64,000 nt of DNA from an uncultured Saprospiraceae bacterium (GTDB lineage: Bacteria; Bacteroidota; Bacteroidia; Chitinophagales; Saprospiraceae), in the NCBI GenBank assembly GCA_937959275.1, contig CALGLU010000006.1:1-64000 (forward strand), read 5' to 3'. The position numbers and the translations under genes are program-made. Position 1 is the first letter of the stretch; every line of letters starts with the position of its first letter. The notes under the pieces are model-generated. The model saw nothing but the letters and a program-made list of their open reading frames with translations. It had not been told where the DNA came from and made no database searches. Below, in pieces: positions 8,461 to 19,300 of this stretch.

Positions 8461-9843
8461 ATGCCAATAGCCTTACCACAAATCCCGCCGTTCAAAACTA
8501 AAGTTGTCGAACCCGTTTATTTTAGAACAAAGGAGGAACGCCGACAAAAAATACAAGAGGTTCATTATAATTTATTTAATCTGCACAGCGATTGGGTCAT
8601 TGTTGATCTGATTACAGATTCGGGCACTGGTGCGATGAGTGAACAGCAGTGGGCAGAAGTCATGCTTGGCGACGAAAGCTACGCTGGCTCAGAATCATAT
8701 TTTAAATTAAAACAGTCCATAAAGGATATCATGGGCTTTGACTATGTGACCCCGACTCATCAGGGGAGAGCTGCGGAGAATATTTTATTTTCTGCTGTCG
8801 TCAGAGAGGGCCATGCGATTCCTGGTAACGCTCATTTTGATACGACAAAAGGGCACATCGAATTTAGAAAGGCAGAAGCCATAGACTGTACCATCCAAGA
8901 AGCATTTGATACAGAAAAATATCATCCGTTTAAAGGGAATATTGATTTGGAAAAACTTGAAGAGGTCATTCAGCAATATGGCAGAGAACGGATACCATTC
9001 ATAAATATTACGGTTACTTGTAACACTGTAGGAGGACAACCTGTCTCTATGGCAAATATTAAAGCCACCTGTCAGCTTGCTAAACGCTACGAGATTCCTG
9101 TGTATATGGATATCGCTCGGTATGCTGAGAATGCTTATTTTATAAAGACAAGAGAAGACAGCTATCATGACTGGTCGATTGCTGATATTGTCAAAGAGAT
9201 GTTTGCTGAGGTGAGTGTGGTATGGATGAGTAGTAAGAAAGATGGTCTTGTGAATATTGGTGGATTTATCGCACTCCATGATGATGAGCTCTATAATAAG
9301 TTGGGTCAGTTTACGATCATCTATGAAGGTTTTTTAACCTATGGCGGCATGAGTGGCAGAGCGATGGGCGCCTTAGCCGTTGGGCTGCGAGAAGGTATAG
9401 AGTTTGATTATTTGGACGATCGGGTCAAGCAGGTTCAATATTTAGCAGACCGACTTAAAGAATATAATATTCCGATTCAAGAACCAGTAGGCGGTCATGC
9501 TTTGTATATAGACGCTAAGCGAATGTTACCCCAGATTCCTCAATCAGAATTTCCTGCACAATTACTGGGCGTTGAGATGTATATAGAAGGTGGCGTGCGA
9601 GGTGTAGAAATTGGGACCTTACTCGCTGACAGAGATCCAATTACCGGGAAGGATAGAAAGCCTGAAATGGAGCTACTCAGATTAGCCATTCCACGAAGAG
9701 TTTATTCTCGAAATCATATGGATTATGTAGCTGCGACGCTGGCGAATGTAGCAGAAAGAAGTGCCTCCAATCAATCTGGATTCAGGATTAAAAATCAGGC
9801 TGAGATCTTGCGTCACTTTACTGTTGAATTAGAAAAGATATGA
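8461..9843 (+). CDS. tnaA: tryptophanase (L-tryptophan indole-lyase)
   Basis: The 460-residue PLP enzyme aligns along its length with TnaA, from TDSGTGAMSEQQWAEVMLGDESYAGS near residue 52 to the terminal LRHFTVELEKI. The PLP lysine is in SSKKDGLVNIGGF (Lys260). Tyrosine phenol-lyase, the close relative, has Thr at the FxTT position and Arg in its RSMERG block. This protein has Asp127 (HFDTT) and Ile384 (GVEIG), which is the tryptophanase pattern. It would split L-tryptophan to indole, pyruvate and ammonia in the cytoplasm. No TnaC-like leader peptide or adjacent permease is seen, so control probably differs from E. coli. Confidence 0.88.
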   Translation: MPIALPQIPPFKTKVVEPVYFRTKEERRQKIQEVHYNLFNLHSDWVIVDLITDSGTGAMSEQQWAEVMLGDESYAGSESYFKLKQSIKDIMGFDYVTPTHQGRAAENILFSAVVREGHAIPGNAHFDTTKGHIEFRKAEAIDCTIQEAFDTEKYHPFKGNIDLEKLEEVIQQYGRERIPFINITVTCNTVGGQPVSMANIKATCQLAKRYEIPVYMDIARYAENAYFIKTREDSYHDWSIADIVKEMFAEVSVVWMSSKKDGLVNIGGFIALHDDELYNKLGQFTIIYEGFLTYGGMSGRAMGALAVGLREGIEFDYLDDRVKQVQYLADRLKEYNIPIQEPVGGHALYIDAKRMLPQIPQSEFPAQLLGVEMYIEGGVRGVEIGTLLADRDPITGKDRKPEMELLRLAIPRRVYSRNHMDYVAATLANVAERSASNQSGFRIKNQAEILRHFTVELEKI

Positions 9844-10048
9844 TTTTTGATCGCTCTTTTAAAACTCTGCGATATGACTACTTTTAGCTTGTGAAAAATA
9901 ATTTACGATTTGGTAAAAAATTAATTCAATATGGTGGTATTTAATTAAAAATACATTTACATTTAATTGTGGATTGAAGTGATTTTGATGGTGTTGGATG
10001 TTTTGTTTTTAAAATAATTGATACTTGTAAAAATTAAAGTTTTAGGCC

Positions 10049-10411
10049 ATGAGCAAACCCCGAGTCGTTAAGGACTATGATGCACTTAGTGTCGATGTTC
10101 AAGAACAAATCAAACTATTTTATCCATCCGGATTCACGAAGCAATTAATCACTTTTAAGAACCTAAAGAATCAGTTTGTCAGCGCGCTGCCATTCGAGAC
10201 TGATGAGAAGTATTATTTGATCAGAATGACAAAGGCTGAGGCTCAGGAGATTGTCGACGAAGACGATGATTATGATGATGATGGTAATTTAAAAGAAGAT
10301 GTCATGGATGAGTATGAGGACAAGCATTCAGATGATGACAATGGTGAGATCAAAGTGACCCAAAATTTAGAAGGTGTAGATCTTGTTGATGAAGCAAGTG
10401 TAGAAAGCTAA
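10049..10411 (+). CDS. conserved acidic protein of unknown function
   Basis: The 120-residue protein has a structured N-terminal half (KDYDALSVDVQEQIKLFYPSGF, then LPFETDEKYYLIRM) and a very acidic C-terminal half rich in Asp and Glu. I recall similar short proteins in Bacteroidota genomes, always of unknown function. There is no signal peptide or membrane segment. It stands alone between tryptophanase and a large secreted protein. Confidence 0.65.
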   Translation: MSKPRVVKDYDALSVDVQEQIKLFYPSGFTKQLITFKNLKNQFVSALPFETDEKYYLIRMTKAEAQEIVDEDDDYDDDGNLKEDVMDEYEDKHSDDDNGEIKVTQNLEGVDLVDEASVES

Positions 10412-10581
10412 GGTTTTTTAGATTGCCTTATTTTAGACAGCCAACAGGCAGAACTTGATTAAGAATCAGATTCGAGTTATGACTCAATTGAATCTATGGC
10501 CCTATCATCCTATGTGGTTCAAAATACCAATTAGGTCATATTGATAATCTTTGTCTATATTCAAATTCAAATAGACATAGA

Positions 10582-13500
10582 ATGATGACACCATTTCTTA
10601 GAATCACAGTTTTAACCTTAGCTTGTCTTGCAGTTCTGCACACAGATAATTCCTTAATTGCGCAACAGCTTCAAAAGACAAAAGCCGATTCACTCTTGCA
10701 AGGCTTACAATTTCGGAACATTGGTCCCTTTAGAGGTGGACGTAGTGTGGCTGCATCTGGGGTGACAGGTGATCCGATGACCTATTATATGGGTACATGC
10801 GGTGGCGGAGTCTGGAAAACAAATGATGCAGGTGTAAGCTGGCATAATATTTCTGATGGCTTTTTTACAACTGGTTCGGTCGGGTCAATTGAAGTGGCAG
10901 AATCTGATCCGAATGTTATATATGTGGGGATGGGCGAACACGCAGTGCGAGGCGTAATGACCTCTCATGGAGATGGCGTATACAAGTCGACAGATGCTGG
11001 ACAAACATGGACTCACATGGGATTGACAAATTCGCGCCACATTGCCGAAATCCAAATACACCCTCAAAATCCAGATCTAGTCTACGTGGCTGTGCAAGGA
11101 GCAGCTTATGGTGATAGTGTTGATCGTGGCATTTATAAATCAGAAGATGGAGGTGTGAGTTGGAGTAAAATATTGTATGTCGATGAAACCACAGGCGCTA
11201 GTGATATTAGTATGGATATAAATAATCCGAGGATATTATATGCTTCGACTTGGGATCATAGACGATATCCTTGGCAGGTGAGGAGTGGTGGTCCAGGATC
11301 AGCATTTTATAAATCGACGGATGCTGGGATGACATGGGATAAATTAAAGGGTGGATTGCCAGAGCAAGTCGGTAAGACATCTATTGATGTTTCTCCAGCA
11401 AACTCAAGTGTAGTCTATGTCAATGTTGAAACCGAAGGTGATAAAGCAGGCGTTTACAGATCGAATGATGGTGGAAAGACATGGAAGCAAACCTCCAAAG
11501 ACAGAATCACTGTAGCCCGTGCTTGGTATTACATCGAAATATTTGCTGACCCACAAAACGAGAATGTTGTTTATGTGTTGAATGCCCCGATGCTTAAATC
11601 AATTGATGGAGGCAAGACATTTAGGACGATTCAGAATCCGCATGGCGACCAGCATCACTTGTGGATTAATCCAAAAAATACCGAGAATATTTTGCTTGCG
11701 AATGATGGCGGCGCTTGTGTCACATTCAATGGTGGGAAGACCTGGTCGTCTCAGCAAAATCAACCGACCGCACAATTTTATCGGGTTATCACAGATAATC
11801 AATTTCCGTATTTCGTCTATGGTGGGCAACAAGATAATTCGACTGTAGCTATTGCGAGTCAAACGAATGGGCGAGGCATCGGGGATAAGGATTGGTATCC
11901 AGTCGCTGGTGGTGAAAGTGCCTTTTTAGCTTTTGATGCTGATGATCCAAAGACAATTTTTGGTGGGAGTTATCAAGGCAATATTTCTGTTTATGACGAA
12001 AAGACAAATACAACCAAAGACATCATGGCTCATCCGGTAGCTGGTCTCGGTTGGCTGCCGAGCGAAATGAAATATCGATTTAACTGGAACGCGCCGATTG
12101 TGGCATCGCCTCAAGATCCGTCTGTTATTTATCATGGTGCTAACAAGGTGTTGAAGAGCGTGGACGAGGGATTGAGCTGGGTAGAAATCAGTCCAGAACT
12201 GACTCGCAATGAGGTGGACAAACACATAGAAGGAGGAGCGCCATATACGAATGAAGGTGCAGGTGGAGAAGTGTACAATACAATTAGCTATTTGGAATGC
12301 TCATCTCACGATGCGGATGTGATTTGGGTAGGTAGTGATTGTGGTAAGGTGCATGTGACACAGGATGGGGGAGCGGCTTGGCAGCATGTCACACCGACTG
12401 GTTTATCTGAGAGTTTGATTAATTCAATCGATGTCTCGCCACATGATCCGGCACGTGCAATTGTTGTAGCGACGAAGTATAAATTTAATGATTTTACGCC
12501 GCTTATCTATTCGACAACGAATTATGGGAAGACGTGGACAAAGATTACAAGTGGTATTGCTGCGGAGCATTGGGTGCGCGTGGTGCGGGAAGATGAGCGC
12601 AAGGCGGGCTTGCTGTATGCGGGTACTGAAGGTGGATTGTATACATCAGATGATTACGGTAAGCATTGGACGCAGACTCAGTTTGGTTTGCCGATCTGTC
12701 CGATTTCTGATTTGACCTTTCGGAATAATGATCTTGTCGTGTCGACCTTGGGTCGGGCGTTTTGGATTTTGGATGATTTGAGTGCGCTGCAGCAGACGGA
12801 GGATATTCTGCGGGAGGAGGAGATCCAGTTGTTTGCACCGAGGCTTAATTACAGATATGTGGGTGGCATGCGAACAGGAGGAAGTGGTAAAAATCCGATG
12901 AGTGGTGCGGTGATAGATTATTTTCTTCCAGAGAAATTAGATAGTACTGAATTAGTATTGGAGGTGTTGGACGAGCGAGGAGATGTCGTCAGGACTTACT
13001 CAAGTAAAAAAGATAAGAGCTACAAAAAATATGATGGTGGGCCGCAGGCGAATAAATTATTACCTAACAAAAAAGGAATCAATCGGATCAATTGGGATCT
13101 GCGAAGGGCGACCTTGCCAGGCGTTGAAAAGGTATTTACATTAGGTAGCTATGCAGGGAGCTATGTTGCACCAGGTGAATTTACTTTACGCTTGTCAGAT
13201 GGCACAACAAGTATTGAACAACCATTGACGATCAGTGCTGATCCGAGGATGACGATTCCTCAAGCAGCGTATGATGAGCAAGCTGAGACTTTGTCGGCAT
13301 TGGAGCGAACTGTAAAAGATATCAATGAATCGGTCACGAACTTTAGAGAAGTTAAAAAAAGAATTGCCTTAATAAATGAGCAGCTTGTTGATTTAGATCA
13401 GACGGATAGTTTGCGTGCTCAAAGCAAGGGTATATTGGATAAGATCAATGTGTGGGAAACTTCATTAATTCAACCAAAACAAAAGACTTTTCAGGATGTG

Positions 13501-13749
13501 ATTAATTTTCCCAATAAACTCAATGCGGAGATCATGAATTTAATTAGCCGCATTAATGGCAATGATCCGCGGCTGACGCAAGGCGCAAAGGATCGTCGTG
13601 ATGAGTTGATGGGGGAATGGTCGACATTAAAAGCAGATATGAATTCAATTATTGATGTTGATATAGCAGGGTTTAATCGGGCGTACAAGGCAGCTGATAT
13701 TCCGATTCTTGTATTGCCGAAAGGGACGAGTCGGGTAATAAAACCTTAG
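10582..13749 (+). CDS. secreted BNR/VPS10 (sortilin-like) beta-propeller protein
   Basis: The 1055-residue protein has a signal peptide and then about 700 residues of repeated Asp-box/BNR motifs of the form S-D-G-G-x-T-W, seen as KTNDAGVSW, KSTDAGQTW, KSEDGGVSW, RSNDGGKTW and others. It matches the Bacteroidota proteins named glycosyl hydrolase or VPS10/sortilin-like, whose enzymatic role is unproven. The propeller ends with LGRAFWILDD. A beta domain and a helical tail (about residues 880-990) follow. The protein at 44847-48131 is a paralogue with the same layout. The likely location is the periplasm or outer surface. Confidence 0.8.
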   Translation: MMTPFLRITVLTLACLAVLHTDNSLIAQQLQKTKADSLLQGLQFRNIGPFRGGRSVAASGVTGDPMTYYMGTCGGGVWKTNDAGVSWHNISDGFFTTGSVGSIEVAESDPNVIYVGMGEHAVRGVMTSHGDGVYKSTDAGQTWTHMGLTNSRHIAEIQIHPQNPDLVYVAVQGAAYGDSVDRGIYKSEDGGVSWSKILYVDETTGASDISMDINNPRILYASTWDHRRYPWQVRSGGPGSAFYKSTDAGMTWDKLKGGLPEQVGKTSIDVSPANSSVVYVNVETEGDKAGVYRSNDGGKTWKQTSKDRITVARAWYYIEIFADPQNENVVYVLNAPMLKSIDGGKTFRTIQNPHGDQHHLWINPKNTENILLANDGGACVTFNGGKTWSSQQNQPTAQFYRVITDNQFPYFVYGGQQDNSTVAIASQTNGRGIGDKDWYPVAGGESAFLAFDADDPKTIFGGSYQGNISVYDEKTNTTKDIMAHPVAGLGWLPSEMKYRFNWNAPIVASPQDPSVIYHGANKVLKSVDEGLSWVEISPELTRNEVDKHIEGGAPYTNEGAGGEVYNTISYLECSSHDADVIWVGSDCGKVHVTQDGGAAWQHVTPTGLSESLINSIDVSPHDPARAIVVATKYKFNDFTPLIYSTTNYGKTWTKITSGIAAEHWVRVVREDERKAGLLYAGTEGGLYTSDDYGKHWTQTQFGLPICPISDLTFRNNDLVVSTLGRAFWILDDLSALQQTEDILREEEIQLFAPRLNYRYVGGMRTGGSGKNPMSGAVIDYFLPEKLDSTELVLEVLDERGDVVRTYSSKKDKSYKKYDGGPQANKLLPNKKGINRINWDLRRATLPGVEKVFTLGSYAGSYVAPGEFTLRLSDGTTSIEQPLTISADPRMTIPQAAYDEQAETLSALERTVKDINESVTNFREVKKRIALINEQLVDLDQTDSLRAQSKGILDKINVWETSLIQPKQKTFQDVINFPNKLNAEIMNLISRINGNDPRLTQGAKDRRDELMGEWSTLKADMNSIIDVDIAGFNRAYKAADIPILVLPKGTSRVIKP

Positions 13750-13813
13750 TAAATTAGGGGTGAGCATCGGTTGTCTGTTGACCTGAATATTCTTAGTTAA
13801 TTTTGATCAGTTG

Positions 13814-13847
13814 AACTTGACAAGGTGACAAGTTGTATTTATCTTTG
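13814..13847 (+). promoter_or_regulatory. promoter and candidate operator of the first Phd/PIN pair
   Basis: CTTG at 13816-13819 and TATCTTTG at 13840-13847 are separated by 20 bp, a good Bacteroidota promoter. An inverted repeat, AACTTG at 13814-13819 and CAAGTT at 13829-13834, overlaps the -33 element. This is where a Phd-type antitoxin would bind to repress its own operon. Confidence 0.5.
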
Positions 13848-13860
13848 TGAAAAGCATTCT

Positions 13861-14118
13861 ATGATTGTTATGACTGTGGCTGACTTCAAATCGAGATTTT
13901 CTGAAGTTGTTGATTTAGTAGAAGACGGTAAAGAGATTGCCGTAAGTTTTGGAAGATCAAAACGAATCATTGGTTATTTTTCCAAAGAAAGTAAATCTAC
14001 GAAGACCTATTCTCAAAAGAGACAGTTAGGCATATTAGCAGATGGTCATTTTGAGTTGTCTGATGATTTTAAAATGACTCCTGAAGAACTAGGCATGGTA
14101 GATGACATACTTGATTGA
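13861..14118 (+). CDS. Phd/YefM-type antitoxin
   Basis: The product from ATG 13861 is 85 residues and starts MIVMTVADFKSRFSEVVDLVEDGKEIAVSFG. This is the standard Phd/YefM DNA-binding fold followed by a flexible toxin-binding tail. An upstream GTG at 13825 is rejected because it would overlap the promoter; ATG 13870 is an alternative. The 3' end overlaps the PIN toxin gene by 17 bp, which implies coupled translation. It should neutralise the toxin and autoregulate. Confidence 0.85.
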   Translation: MIVMTVADFKSRFSEVVDLVEDGKEIAVSFGRSKRIIGYFSKESKSTKTYSQKRQLGILADGHFELSDDFKMTPEELGMVDDILD

Positions 14119-14500
14119 TACACATATTTTACTCTGGCTTTTATTCTCCCCAAAAACTTTATCTAAGAAAGTATTGGCAATCGTAGAAAACCCTCATAAT
14201 AATTTGCTCGTGAGCCAATTGAGTTTTTGGGAAGTGTCATTGAAGTATGGATTAGGGAAGCTCAAGTTAATTGGCTATTTACCAGAGGATCTAATTAAGG
14301 CAACAAAAGAAATGAATGTAACAATTCTAGAATTTGACAATGTCCATTTATTAAAATTTCATCATTTGCGTCAGACAATCCATAAAGATCCTTTTGACCG
14401 ACTTCTCATTTGGCAGGCCTTGTCCTTAGATATTCCAATTATCACAAAAGACAAATCATTTAATTTGTACAAGCCCGATGGCTTGAAGGTCATCTACTGA
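14102..14500 (+). CDS. PIN-domain toxin (VapC-like)
   Basis: The 132-residue PIN ribonuclease has the expected acidic residues: Asp6 in YLIDTHILLW, Glu in FWEVSLKYGLGKL, Asp in KDPFDRLLIWQA, and a final Asp in IITKDKSF. VapC-type toxins cleave tRNA or rRNA. It overlaps its antitoxin. Its stop codon touches the end of the decayed icmF fragment on the other strand. Confidence 0.87.
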   Translation: MTYLIDTHILLWLLFSPKTLSKKVLAIVENPHNNLLVSQLSFWEVSLKYGLGKLKLIGYLPEDLIKATKEMNVTILEFDNVHLLKFHHLRQTIHKDPFDRLLIWQALSLDIPIITKDKSFNLYKPDGLKVIY

Positions 14501-14862
14501 TCACATACTCTGTCTATACTGTCCACCCACCTCAAATAAAGCATCTGTAATTTGACCAAGCGAACAATATTTGACTGCTTCAATTAACTGCTCGAACACA
14601 TTGTCATGGTTGATCGCTGCTTGCTGAAGTGTCTCTAATGCTGCTTGTGAAACATCAGCATGTGTTTCATGCAGTGCATTTAGATTATGGATTTGCAATT
14701 CTTTTTCTTCGCTTGTTGCCCTGATCACTTCTTTTGGAATGATGGTCCGCGAACCTTTAGAGGATAAAAAGGTATTGACACCAATGATTGGATATTCACT
14801 GTTATGCTTAAGTGTTTCTATTATCGGACTGATGTCTGTGATATTTTAATTTCTAAGAGCTT
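14501..14862 (-). pseudogene. decayed 3' fragment of an icmF paralogue
   Basis: Positions 14501-14815 closely parallel the last roughly 320 bp of the intact icmF gene (16347-16668), including the terminal block ending [10 protein letters not shown] and its stop. Positions about 14820-14862 then match 17020-17064 of icmF, so around 350 bp of internal coding sequence is missing and everything upstream is gone. The many differences show an old duplicate. The open part encodes 75 residues after the internal methionine. Confidence 0.8.
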
Positions 14863-14906
14863 GTAACAAATAGCTAAAGCTTGCCGTCTTTGTAAAAAGC
14901 CTTTAC

Positions 14907-16310
14907 ATGAAAGTTTTTACAGGACTGTTCTTTTCGTATTTACTATCGGTATCTACTATGTATTCTCAAGCATATCTTACTAATGCTGAGATAAAACAAA
15001 TCGATATATTTATACAGCAGAGTATAGATAATATAGGAATCCCAGGAGCGGCTATTGCAATTATTAAAAATAAGGAAGTTGTTTATAAGAACTATTTAGG
15101 ATTATCTAATCTTGAATATAAAATCCCTGTTACTAGCCAATCTTTATTCAGACTTCATTCTTTATCTAAGGTTTTTGTATCAGTTGGGATTTTTCAATTA
15201 ATTGAAGAACATAAAATTAGTTTAGATGATCCAATATCCAAATACTTAAATGATCTACCAGAACAATGGCAACAAATCAAAGTAGCAAACCTTCTTTCTC
15301 ATTCTTCTGGACTACCTGACATGAGAGAAGAAAAGGATCCATCTGAAGAGGAAGCAATGAAAACCGTTTATGGAGCTGAAATTCAATTCCCCGCAGGACA
15401 AACTGTGAGTTATAATCAAACCAATTTTTGGTTATTGAATAGAATCATAAGAAAAATATCTGGTCCAGATTTTCAAGATTATATCTTAAAGCAATTCGAA
15501 GGAGAAGAACATGTTTCTTTTTCTAGTGTCTTTGATATTGTTCCAAATAGAGTTACTGAATACGGGCCAAACCAAAATGGAGAACTTATAAACTCGCACT
15601 TTGTTGTTGTACCCTATTTGTATGGTGCAGGCGGCCTTACGTTGTCATTAGATGATTTTATCCGCTGGGATAAAAGACTTAAAGAGAACAGCTTGATTAA
15701 AGTTGATTCAAAAATTAAGATGCTTACTGAATTTGATTATGAAACTGATGCTGCTTATGCGTTTACATATGGTTGGTTTACACAAAGTCTGAATAACGTA
15801 AAGTCTTATGGTTTTAATGGTGGAGGATTGGTGAATTATAAACTATTCCCAGGTAAAGATCTTTCCATTATATGGTTAACGAATGGATATAAGACTCCAC
15901 ACAATATAGATGATATTTGTAATGGGATTTTAGGATTTATTGATTCAGACCTAGAAGATAAGAGCCCCAAGGTTTCAAAATTGATATATGATATATTTTC
16001 AAACTCTTTATCAAATGAGGCGATTAAAAAATACCGCAATATCAAAAGCAAGTACGCTTTCATTAACTTTGAAAATGTATTGAATATGGTTGGTTATTCT
16101 TTTTTAGAGCAAAAGGAAATTGATAAAGCAATTCTAGTCTTTGAATTAAATACGGAAGAGTATCCAGAATCTGCAAATACTTATGACAGTCTCGCAGAGG
16201 CATTTTATCACAATAAACAATATGAACTTTCTAAAAAATACTATAAAAAATCTCTTGAGTTAAATCCGGTCAACGAAAATGCAAAACACATGTTAAGTAA
16301 AATTCCGTAA
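14907..16310 (+). CDS. secreted serine hydrolase with C-terminal TPR
   Basis: The 467-residue product has a signal peptide ending near MYSQA. It has a beta-lactamase-fold domain with SxxK motif SLSK (Ser85, Lys88), SYNQTN as the likely Tyr-box and GFNGGG in place of the usual HTG. The last roughly 80 residues (EIDKAILVFELNTEEYPESANTY, then YYKKSLELNPVNENAKHML) form two TPR-like helical pairs, an arrangement common in Bacteroidota serine hydrolases. The gene is more AT-rich than its neighbours and lies between the icmF fragment and intact icmF, so it may be an insertion. Confidence 0.8.
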   Translation: MKVFTGLFFSYLLSVSTMYSQAYLTNAEIKQIDIFIQQSIDNIGIPGAAIAIIKNKEVVYKNYLGLSNLEYKIPVTSQSLFRLHSLSKVFVSVGIFQLIEEHKISLDDPISKYLNDLPEQWQQIKVANLLSHSSGLPDMREEKDPSEEEAMKTVYGAEIQFPAGQTVSYNQTNFWLLNRIIRKISGPDFQDYILKQFEGEEHVSFSSVFDIVPNRVTEYGPNQNGELINSHFVVVPYLYGAGGLTLSLDDFIRWDKRLKENSLIKVDSKIKMLTEFDYETDAAYAFTYGWFTQSLNNVKSYGFNGGGLVNYKLFPGKDLSIIWLTNGYKTPHNIDDICNGILGFIDSDLEDKSPKVSKLIYDIFSNSLSNEAIKKYRNIKSKYAFINFENVLNMVGYSFLEQKEIDKAILVFELNTEEYPESANTYDSLAEAFYHNKQYELSKKYYKKSLELNPVNENAKHMLSKIP

Positions 16311-16312
16311 CC

Positions 16313-16345
16313 CCAAAATTCAACATCCAACACTGCCGCAGGCAC
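16313..16345 (-). repeat. 3'-end repeat between convergent genes
   Basis: Read on the minus strand just after the icmF stop codon, this holds a short hairpin (TGCC TGC GGCA) followed by GTGTTGGATGTTGAATTTTG. It is a variant of the repeat found after the ald, lacI-like and phyH-like genes. It may serve as a terminator for one or both converging genes. Confidence 0.5.
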
Positions 16346-16346
16346 A

Positions 16347-19300
16347 TCACATACTCCGTCTATACTGCCCGCCCACTTCAAATAAGGCATCTGTAATTTG
16401 ACCAAGTGAACAATACTTTACTGCTTCAATTAAATGTTCAAACACATTGTCATGATTGATGGCTGATTGCTGCAATGTTTCCAAAGCAGATTTAGCATGA
16501 TCAGCATGTGTCTTATGCAGCGTATTCAAATTACTGATTTGTAATTCTTTTTCATCTGTTGTCGCTCTAATAACTTCTTTGGGAATGGTGGTAGGCGAAC
16601 CCTTGGAGGATAAAAATGTATTGACACCAATAATTGGATATTCACCTGAATGCTTAAGCGTCTCATAGTGCAAACTCTCTTCCTGGATTTTGCTGCGCTG
16701 GTACATGGTCTCCATCGCGCCCAGCACGCCACCTCGATCAGTCAGCCTATCAAACTCAGCTAGCACGGCTTCTTCCACTAAATCAGTTAATTCTTCAATG
16801 ATAAATGAGCCTTGTAGTGGATTTTCATTTTTTGCCAAGCCAAGTTCATGATTAATGATCATTTGGATTGCTACTGCGCGCCTAACGCTATCTTCAGTTG
16901 GTGTGGTGATGGCTTCATCATAAGCATTCGTGTGAAGCGAATTGCAATTGTCATAAATGGCATACAAGGCTTGCAATGTGGTTCGGGTATCATTAAAATC
17001 AATTTCCTGCGCATGCAGTGATCGGCCTGATGTCTGTATGTGATATTTTAATTTTTGGGAGCGTTCATTTGCATTGTATTTATACTTCATCGCTTTTGCC
17101 CAGATCCTCCGCGCCACCCGGCCAATCACAGCATATTCAGGATCAACGCCATTGGAAAAGAAGAAGGATAGATTCGGGGCAAATTCATCAACGTGCATGC
17201 CGCGCGATAAATAATATTCGACGAAGGTGAAGCCATTCGACAAGGTGAAGGCGAGTTGCGAAATCGGATTCGCACCAGCCTCAGCGATATGATAGCCTGA
17301 TATGGAAACCGAATAAAAATTGCGCACCTGATGGTCAATAAAATATTGCTGCATATCTCCCATCAGCTTCAAGGAGAATTCAGTTGAAAAAATACAGGTG
17401 TTTTGTGCCTGATCTTCTTTTAAAATATCTGCTTGTACTGTGCCCCTGACTGCGGCTAGTGCTTTTGCTTTTAGCTCATTGTAAATAGCGGGCTTTAAAA
17501 CTTGATCTCCAGTCAAGCCCAGCAACATCAAACCCAGCCCGTTGTTGCCGTCTGGAATGTCTTCGTTGTATTGTGGTCTGGCTAATCCTTTATCATCATA
17601 CTGTTTTTTAAAAGCTGATTCGACAAGATGCTCTAGTTGATGTTCTTGGATATATTTTTCGCACAATTGATCTATGGCTGCATTCATAAAGAAGGCACAG
17701 ATCGTTGCTGCAGGGCCGTTGATCGTCATTGATACAGAGGTCCTAGGATCGCACAAGTCAAAGCCAGAGTATAATTTTTTGGCATCATTAAGCGAACTGA
17801 TATTGACGCCAGAGTTGCCTACTTTACCATAGATGTCTGGTCGGTGATCTGGATCATTACCATACAAGGTGACAGAGTCAAATGCCGTGGATAGCCGTTT
17901 AGCAGGCGTGCCTTTTGATAGATAATGGAAGCGTTTATTGGTCCGCTCTGGTCCGCCTTCTCCGGCAAACATGCGCGTCGGATCCTCACCTTTGCGCTTA
18001 AACGGAAACACGCCAGCTGTAAATGGAAATTCTCCTGGTACATTTTCTTGCCGCACCCACGTCAAGATATCACCCCAGTCTTTAAATTTGGGGAGAACTA
18101 CTTTGGGTATATTATTCTGCGATAAGGACTTGGTGTAATTATCAACTTTGATCTCTTTGTCTCGAATGGTATACACAAACTCATCTGCTGTATAAGCTGC
18201 TTTTTTTGCTTGCCATCCAGTTAAAATATCTTTATTTTCTTTTGTTAAATCCTGTTCAGCGTTTTCCTTCTTTTCTTGTAATTGATTGACAAGTTCAGTC
18301 GCTGTATCTTCTTGTTGGAGGTGCTTGATGGATTGATCAAGACTAGAGACCAAACGAGCGATATCACTTTGGGCTTGAGTATTCGTATCATATTGTCGGA
18401 TGGTCTCTGTGATTTCTGAGAGATACCTGACTCTGGCTGGTGGGATGATATATTGCTTTTCACTTTTTCCTGTAACAGCAATGTTCGTCATGTCTTCAGG
18501 AAACAACTTGGTCATCAAGGCATTAAATAATTCATTGACACCAGGATCATTAAACTGTGAGGCGATGGATCCAAAGACAGGCATGTCCTCTGGCGGCGTA
18601 TCCCATAATTCATGGTTTCGTTGGTACTGTTTTTTGACATCACGCAGCGCATCCAGTGAGCCTCGCTTATCAAATTTGTTGATGGCAATCACATCTGCAA
18701 AGTCGAGCATGTCAATTTTTTCAAGTTGTGAGGCAGCTCCAAACTCTGGTGTCATGACATAGACGGAGAGATCTGCATGATCTACAATTTCTGAATCTGA
18801 TTGGCCGATACCAGATGTTTCTAAAATAATCAAATCAAAACCTGCATGTTTCATAATAGAGATCGTCGCATCGATGTGTTTGTTGAGTGCGAGATTATAT
18901 TGACGGGTGGCTAGAGATCGCATAAATACGCGCTCATTAGAGATGGCGTTCATCCGAATACGATCACCAAGTAAAGCACCACCTGTTTTACGTTTTGAAG
19001 GATCGACGGAAATGATGCCTAAGGTTTTGTCGGGGAATTGTCTGAGATATCTCATGACGAGTTCATCAACCAAGCTAGACTTTCCTGCACCACCTGTGCC
19101 GGTAATGCCCAGCACAGGGATTGAAGACTCTTGCACAGAAGCACTTAATTCTTTAATCCATGTTTGATTTTCTTCTGGGTAATTTTCTACAGCAGAAATT
19201 AATCTTGCGATAGCAGGCTGGTCTTTATTTGTTACTTTTTTGAGTTGTCCATTTAGATTACTGCCGACAGGAAAATCACAGGACGTCAAGAGATGATTGA

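Noticed and set aside
8461-9843. Tyrosine phenol-lyase
   Set aside because: The specificity positions carry Asp and Ile, the tryptophanase pattern.
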